This document shows, one piece after another, positions 22,721-26,877 of a DNA stretch of 26,877 nt; positions within the stretch are counted from its first letter, which is position 1; every line of letters starts with the position of its first letter. The notes below the pieces were generated by a model, which saw nothing but the letters and a program-made list of their open reading frames with translations, did no database searches and was not told the origin of the DNA. Source of the DNA: Methylacidiphilum caldifontis (lineage in GTDB: Bacteria; Verrucomicrobiota; Verrucomicrobiia; Methylacidiphilales; CAMAQI01). The position numbers were made by a program, and so were the translations under genes. The stretch covers positions 1-26,877 of the forward strand of contig CAMAQI010000011.1 of the NCBI GenBank assembly GCA_945860255.1, written 5' to 3'.

Positions 22721-24304
22721 CTATTTCGCTTCTTCAATAAAAAAATTTACTTTAGGCCGCGCTGGTTTAGAGGGATCTTTGGCTTGCTCTTTAACTTGCT
22801 CCTTACCTTTAATGGTAAATGGCGGAGCAATCGCAAGCCACGAAATCGGTTGAAAGGCGATGACCTGCGCTAAATTTTCGTTGATCCATGTTTCGAGAGC
22901 TTTCGATTCTTCTAAACTAAAATATTTATCGTCAGTCGAGATAATGATTGGTTTGCGATCCGTAATTCGATAAACAATCGCAGCATAAAGGATCGATGGG
23001 GTAACTTTAAATTTGTATGACTTCGGTTCATTACGAGTCAAGTTTCCTTCAAGCGTATCGATTTTAAAATTAGCAATCGTGTTCCCTGCTTTAACGACTA
23101 ATATCACACGAAGATTTGAAAGAGATTCCGATTCGTCAAATTGTGCCGGAAGAATAAAATTCATTCCTCTCACCCCATAGCACCAAGTAAACTCAGGGGA
23201 TGAAAACCGTTCAATAGGGGGAATCAGTAATGGATCCTTTTCATAAAAAAATTGAGGGGTTTCTTTGGGGAAAAAGAACGGTTCATAATAGGTCTTTTTT
23301 TCAGGAACCATGGTGCTGTCATATTCCCAAAAAGTAGGATTGGATCGGTAGGTCTCCAAAATAAGTGAGAGTTTCCCTTGATCTTTTTGAATCTTAAAAT
23401 TGGAGCCGCTGAGTTGCATCCAGACTAATCCATGATTGAGAATTGATTTAATCGAAGAAACTTCTTTTACGAGCGCCGGATTTTTTTCGATCTCCGGATT
23501 CGGTTTGCTAAATAAAATATAGTTGTAGATTCCGCTAGGAGGCATCCAGACCATTGGATTTTTAATCAAGTCTAGAGGGGAGGTAATTGTGGGATATTCA
23601 AAAACGCTCTCTACAGCGGTCCCCCCTGTTGCGAGGTTGGATTTCTTGCCGGGCTGATTGAGGAAATAAAAGCCTATGCCCATCCAGATGAATAGAAAAG
23701 TATAACCAAGGGAAAGCCCAATCGCTTGGCTTTTTTTGTTTTCCGTAGTGATCGGCTGTGCCATATGGCCAGTGATAATCGCAGGGAGAAACGTAATGAA
23801 GCCCAAGTAGCCAAAAGTTTCACAGATGCTGCTGAGGCTATCAACCGGTGCGTTCACTTTTTCGGTCAACATCATTCTCATGGGAACGGTTCGACTTCCC
23901 GCAGAGGGTTGAAGTTGCACGGTTTTTCGATAACTAGTCCCCTTTTTTTCAGCCGGCTTCGGGTCAATGATTTTAATATTATGAGTGACCGTTTTTTCGA
24001 GATCTTCGTCGCTTTGATAAAATTCGTCAAAAAAGAATTTATAGGAGCCAAATTGAAGGGTGTCTCCGTTGTTCAGTTGAGTATATTGCGCCGGTTTTCC
24101 GTTGACGAACGATCCGCTCGTCGATCCGTTGTCTCTGATCCAGAACTTTTTCTTGTCGTACACGATCGAGGCGTGATTTTTACTGACACTTTGATCTTGC
24201 AGAAGTAGGCCACTTTCTTCAGCGCTGCCGAGCATTAAGGTCGCTTTTCCTAACGGGAGTCGTGAGGGAGTTCCTTGGTCGTCTGTATAGATGAGGCATG
24301 CCAT
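22721..24304 (-). CDS. FHA-domain membrane protein with uncharacterised C-terminal domain
   Basis: A 527-residue protein. Residues 18-90 form an FHA phosphothreonine-binding domain with SKNHASIV (41-48), WIRDNGSTSGSFVNG (55-69) and NGDTLQFG. A linker to about 160 precedes two membrane helices (about 164-184 and 195-216); the first contains PAIITGHMA, resembling the GHxA motif of DUF4190-like proteins. The remaining about 310 residues are outside the membrane and I do not recognise them; they contain repeated aromatic and proline-rich stretches, such as SNPTFWEYDSTM and EPFFFPKETPQFF. FHA in the cytoplasm and a large distal domain suggest a signal-linked envelope protein. No Ser/Thr kinase is in the window. 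Coupled to dedA. Confidence 0.85.
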   Translation of the reverse strand: MACLIYTDDQGTPSRLPLGKATLMLGSAEESGLLLQDQSVSKNHASIVYDKKKFWIRDNGSTSGSFVNGKPAQYTQLNNGDTLQFGSYKFFFDEFYQSDEDLEKTVTHNIKIIDPKPAEKKGTSYRKTVQLQPSAGSRTVPMRMMLTEKVNAPVDSLSSICETFGYLGFITFLPAIITGHMAQPITTENKKSQAIGLSLGYTFLFIWMGIGFYFLNQPGKKSNLATGGTAVESVFEYPTITSPLDLIKNPMVWMPPSGIYNYILFSKPNPEIEKNPALVKEVSSIKSILNHGLVWMQLSGSNFKIQKDQGKLSLILETYRSNPTFWEYDSTMVPEKKTYYEPFFFPKETPQFFYEKDPLLIPPIERFSSPEFTWCYGVRGMNFILPAQFDESESLSNLRVILVVKAGNTIANFKIDTLEGNLTRNEPKSYKFKVTPSILYAAIVYRITDRKPIIISTDDKYFSLEESKALETWINENLAQVIAFQPISWLAIAPPFTIKGKEQVKEQAKDPSKPARPKVNFFIEEAK

Positions 24305-24415
24305 ATCTCTTTGCTTATTAGCATATTACGTACCACAATCAATAATAAACAACGCTATTTTTGGTTAGACGGTATTTGATTGTCCTAAAAACGCTTAAAG
24401 GCTAATAAAGCTAAA

Positions 24416-25705
24416 ATGAATCGATCTCGATCTGAACAATTTTTTAAAGAGGCTCTTCACTTTATTCCAGGGGGGGTCAACTCCCCTGTTCGAGCCTTTC
24501 GCGGGGTGGGCGGAACTCCTTTTTTTGCCCAAAGTGCGAGCGGATGTCGGGTTTGGGATGAAGATGGGAATCCTTACATTGATTATGTTTGTAGTTGGGG
24601 GCCCTCCATTTTAGGTCATGCCGATCCAGCGATTTTGCAAGCGATACAGGAGGCTGCTGAAAACGGAGTCAGCTTTGGGATTCCTACGGCCCGGGAGCTA
24701 GAAATGGCAAAAAAAATATCAAAATGGGTCCCTTCGATCGAGAAGGTGCGGATGACCAGCAGTGGGACTGAGGCGACGATGTCTGCGATTCGCTTAGCGA
24801 GAGGATTTACAGGGCGGGATAAGATTATTAAATTCGAAGGCTGTTATCATGGGCACGTGGACTCGCTACTCGTCAAGGCTGGATCGGGAGGACTGACTCT
24901 TGGTCAGCCGGATAGTGCGGGGATCCCACGGGCTTTGGCGGAGTTGACGATCGCTCTTCCTTATAACGATTTAGAGGCAGTTCGCAGAACTCTGGAGCTT
25001 TATCCTGGGGAAATCGCCGCAATTATTTTAGAGCCTGTGGTCGGAAACGTCGGATTGATTCTCCCGCTTCCAGGATATCTTGAGGGACTCCGCGAATTGA
25101 CTCAAAAGCATGAGGTTATTTTGATCTTTGATGAGGTGATGACCGGATTTCGTTTGGCACGGGGCGGAGTTCAAGAGCTGCATGGAATTTCTCCCGATCT
25201 TTCGACTTTTGGAAAGGTTATCGGAGGGGGACTTCCCGTCGGTGCCTTTGGAGGAAGAAAGGAGATTATGGATTTTCTGGCCCCTTTAGGGCCTGTTTAT
25301 CAAGCAGGAACGCTTTCCGGAAATCCGCTAGCGATGGCGGCAGGTTTAATGCAGCTTCAACTGTTGGAAGAACGTAATGCTTTTCAACGATTAGAGGAAT
25401 TAGGGCAACTCCTTGAAGATCGAGTGCTTGCAACGCTGAAACGGAAGGGGGCTCCTTACGTTTGGCATCGGATTGGATCGATGTTCTCCTTGTTCTTTAC
25501 TCAGGGACCTGTTCGAAACTTAAAGGAAGCGATGGGCTCTGACCGCGAACGTTTCGCTCGTTTTTTCCATTTATTATTAGAGGAGGGAGTTTATCTTGCT
25601 CCCTCTCAATTTGAAACCGGATTTTTAAGTCTTGCGCATGGTCAGGAAGAGATTGAATTGACCGCTCAAGCGATGGAACGAGCCTTAGAAAAAGTGATTC
25701 CATAA
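24416..25705 (+). CDS. hemL: Glutamate-1-semialdehyde 2,1-aminomutase HemL
   Basis: PLP enzyme forming 5-aminolevulinate in C5-pathway tetrapyrrole synthesis. Its 429 residues have the family signatures PGGVNSPVRAF (18-28), SSGTEATMSAIRLAR (115-129), FEGCYHGHVDSLLVKAGSG (140-158), FDEVMTGFR (238-246), the PLP lysine in STFGKVIGGGLPVGAFGG (Lys267) and GTLSGNPLAMAAG. This is the shortest and clearest class III aminotransferase relative of BioA in the window. It is followed after 13 bases by the beta-helix gene. AAAGG lies too far upstream to be a firm ribosome-binding site. The gene implies the organism makes ALA from glutamyl-tRNA rather than glycine. Confidence 0.97.
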   Translation: MNRSRSEQFFKEALHFIPGGVNSPVRAFRGVGGTPFFAQSASGCRVWDEDGNPYIDYVCSWGPSILGHADPAILQAIQEAAENGVSFGIPTARELEMAKKISKWVPSIEKVRMTSSGTEATMSAIRLARGFTGRDKIIKFEGCYHGHVDSLLVKAGSGGLTLGQPDSAGIPRALAELTIALPYNDLEAVRRTLELYPGEIAAIILEPVVGNVGLILPLPGYLEGLRELTQKHEVILIFDEVMTGFRLARGGVQELHGISPDLSTFGKVIGGGLPVGAFGGRKEIMDFLAPLGPVYQAGTLSGNPLAMAAGLMQLQLLEERNAFQRLEELGQLLEDRVLATLKRKGAPYVWHRIGSMFSLFFTQGPVRNLKEAMGSDRERFARFFHLLLEEGVYLAPSQFETGFLSLAHGQEEIELTAQAMERALEKVIP

Positions 25706-25718
25706 AGGAGAAAATAGA

Positions 25719-26414
25719 GTGAATTTTCAAGTCCAAGATTTTTTTGAATTAACTCGATTAAACAAAACGAGGCACGCCTCGATTTTCGAGGGGGTGGCTC
25801 ATGTTTGGGAGGTGCTTCCCAAGATTAAACCTTATCTTACCACTTATTTTGAAAAGAATCCCCCGCAACTTCTTGGCGAGATCGATCCGCACGCTAAAAT
25901 CGGCCCCTTAGTCCATATCAGCAAAGGAACGGTTGTTGAGGCAGGAGCGGTCATCAAAGGACCTGCTTGGATTGGAGAGCAATGTGAAATTCGGTCGGGA
26001 GCCTATATTCGAGACCAGGTGATCGTCGGAGATCATTCGGTGATTGGAAACTCCTCAGAGCTCAAAAACTCCCTTTTAATCGATCATGTTCAAGTTCCTC
26101 ATTTTAATTATGTCGGAGATTCTATTTTAGGCTTTGGATCTCATCTGGGGGCAGGGGTGATTCTCTCTAATTTCAAACTCACAGGGGACTCGATTGTTGT
26201 TAAGAGCCAGGAACACAAGATTGAGACGGGACTTCGAAAGTTCGGGGCAATCATTGGAGACCAAGTGGAGATTGGATGTCATGCGGTACTCAATCCAGGC
26301 TCTCTCATCGGTCCCCGTTCGATGATTTATTCCGGGGTTCAATGGAGAGGAACGCTCGGTCCGGACCAGATTGTTAAAGCCTCGGTATCCTATACCATTT
26401 TACCGAAAAAATAA
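25719..26414 (+). CDS. Left-handed beta-helix acyltransferase-like protein (GlmU C-terminal-like)
   Basis: A 231-residue protein beginning with a helical region (about 1-50), then hexapeptide repeats of the left-handed beta-helix kind: IDPHAKIGPLVHISKGTVV, IGEQCEIRSGAYIR, VIVGDHSVIGN, LGFGSHLGAGVILSN, AIIGDQVEIGCHAVLNPGSLIG. The arrangement with VPHFNYVGDSILG matches the C-terminal part of nucleotide-sugar acyltransferases such as GlmU, without its pyrophosphorylase domain. It probably acetylates an amino sugar or sugar phosphate; the exact substrate is unknown. The start is GTG, with AAAGGAG (25704-25710) eight bases before it, and the gene follows hemL by 13 bases, so it is cotranscribed. 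Function is unrelated to haem. Confidence 0.85.
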   Translation: MNFQVQDFFELTRLNKTRHASIFEGVAHVWEVLPKIKPYLTTYFEKNPPQLLGEIDPHAKIGPLVHISKGTVVEAGAVIKGPAWIGEQCEIRSGAYIRDQVIVGDHSVIGNSSELKNSLLIDHVQVPHFNYVGDSILGFGSHLGAGVILSNFKLTGDSIVVKSQEHKIETGLRKFGAIIGDQVEIGCHAVLNPGSLIGPRSMIYSGVQWRGTLGPDQIVKASVSYTILPKK

Positions 26415-26456
26415 CTTCTTTTTTGTAAACTAAAATAGCCTGTGCTAAGTTTGGAT

Positions 26457-26669
26457 ATGAAAGCTCCGAATCTGAGCGCAATGGATGAAGTCGCTTTGCA
26501 GAAAGATATTCCAGAGCATCAACTTCGCTATGGTGACATAGGGGTTATTATTCGTTCGTTTCGTGAAGGAACGTATGACGTTGAAATTGAGAATAACCTA
26601 GGGAAAAACGTCACATTGAAACAGCTCTCTAAAGAGGACCTGCTTCTTGTCAGAAAATCGAGAGGATAA
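26457..26669 (+). CDS. DUF4926 domain protein
   Basis: A small protein of about 70 residues. From residue 9 on it reads MDEVALQKDIPEHQLRYGD, then IGVIIRSF, YDVEIENNLGKNVTLKQLSKEDL. This is the DUF4926 pattern (V-a-L-k-D-i-P, l-x-x-G-D-x-G-x-I, YeVEF...). The domain forms a small SH3-like barrel and in some genomes is next to a second small gene; here it is alone. Start is uncertain: ATG 26457, ATG 26481 (family-like) or GTG 26442. No Shine-Dalgarno supports any of them. Function unknown. Confidence 0.75.
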   Translation: MKAPNLSAMDEVALQKDIPEHQLRYGDIGVIIRSFREGTYDVEIENNLGKNVTLKQLSKEDLLLVRKSRG

Positions 26670-26787
26670 GTACGTTGCTCGGTGTTTTTTTTGTTAATTC
26701 CATTGCTACAACAAGCTGACTTAAGATAATCCTAAATTCGGCAGTTGAAAACTTGCAAAAATCTACAAAGTGTTGATTTTGTGAGGG

Positions 26788-26877
26788 ATGAGTGAGAAAG
26801 AAGAGGAGATGGGAGCTCACCCGCAGGGTGAGTTAAAAATGCAAGAGAATCGGGGGCTGGTTTATGCTGGTGGGGAC
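26788..26877 (+). CDS. 5' end of an uncharacterised ORF running off the window
   Basis: An open frame from ATG 26788 through the last base (30 codons). Three in-frame starts exist: 26788, 26809 (preceded by GAGGAG) and 26839 (preceded by GGTGAG at a normal six-base distance). The first 17 residues are polar (MSEKEEEMGAHPQGELK), then MQENRGLVYAGGD. No family can be named. If 26839 is the start, its ribosome-binding site lies in the hairpin at 26816-26832. Confidence 0.4.
   Translation, partial: MSEKEEEMGAHPQGELKMQENRGLVYAGGD
26816..26832 (+). promoter_or_regulatory. Hairpin that may cover a ribosome-binding site
   Basis: CTCACCC-GCA-GGGTGAG is a perfect 7-bp stem with a 3-base loop. Its 3' arm holds the candidate Shine-Dalgarno GGGTGAG for the ATG at 26839. 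It could repress translation by pairing, or may simply belong to the family of CACCC/GGGTG hairpins seen at 2879 and 19243. Confidence 0.35.

Noticed and set aside
23726..24208. 160-codon plus-strand frame
   Set aside because: It is wholly antisense to the FHA-domain gene, whose domain motifs are unambiguous.
24376..24408. Possible promoter TTGTCC-17-TAATAA before hemL
   Set aside because: The -10 box matches the consensus in only three positions, too weak to list in an AT-rich gap.
1..26877. CRISPR arrays, tRNA or rRNA genes, transposases, phage genes
   Set aside because: No regularly spaced repeats, cloverleaf-like sequences or recognisable recombinase or phage proteins were found on either strand.

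Overview
The window reads as ordinary chromosome of a Gram-negative bacterium. Evidence for an outer membrane with heptose-containing LPS is direct: a heptose-7-phosphate kinase, a GmhB-type phosphatase, two GT9 heptosyltransferase-like proteins, an outer-membrane beta-barrel protein and a DsbD-type reductant transporter. GC content is moderate, with a clearly AT-richer stretch around 8.4-12.2 kb. The phylum cannot be fixed from this sequence. The mix (GxxExxY protein, DUF4926, GT-C membrane proteins, FHA protein, non-canonical intergenic repeats) is compatible with an environmental lineage such as the PVC group, but that is a guess. No rRNA, tRNA, CRISPR array, transposase or phage gene was seen.

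Layout. 1-1585: 3' part of dsbD. 1586-3070: a structured inverted repeat, an orphan glycosyltransferase-like gene and a roughly 330-bp element bounded by imperfect inverted repeats; a perfect 25-bp inverted repeat with a hairpin core brackets the whole gene-plus-element segment (1709-1733 and 3041-3065). 3071-5876 (minus): a tightly coupled operon hldA-gmhB-histidine kinase with ATGA overlaps. 6013-6915: an outer-membrane beta-barrel gene with its own promoter. 6999-12156 (plus): a glycan cluster with two GT-C-like membrane proteins and two GT2 glycosyltransferases. 12139-16133 (minus): a tandem pair of paralogous polytopic membrane proteins with a WDDNA motif. 16184-17314 (minus): a 58-residue Cys-rich FeoB-associated-like membrane protein and folD. 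17406-18121: a GxxExxY gene, a strong terminator and a degraded WYL-domain fragment. 18182-22025: two GT9 genes flanking bioA. 22070-24304 (minus): an FHA membrane protein and a DedA protein. 24416-26877 (plus): hemL with a left-handed beta-helix protein, a DUF4926 gene, and the start of an open reading frame that leaves the window.

How the genes fit together. The dominant theme is cell-envelope sugar chemistry. ADP-heptose precursor enzymes and two heptosyltransferase-like enzymes point to LPS core assembly. The 6999-16133 block looks like a lipid-linked glycan module: one GT2 resembles polyprenyl-phosphate sugar synthases, one GT2 is soluble or peripheral, and four polytopic proteins carry acidic pairs in the first large loop, as GT-C enzymes do. 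No flippase or polymerase is visible, so the product is unknown. Housekeeping genes (folD, bioA, hemL) are scattered singly rather than in pathway operons. The most unusual observations are the 25-bp hairpin-cored inverted repeats around an orphan gene, the tandem WDDNA paralogues, the WYL remnant, and a hairpin that may hide the ribosome-binding site of the last, incomplete gene.
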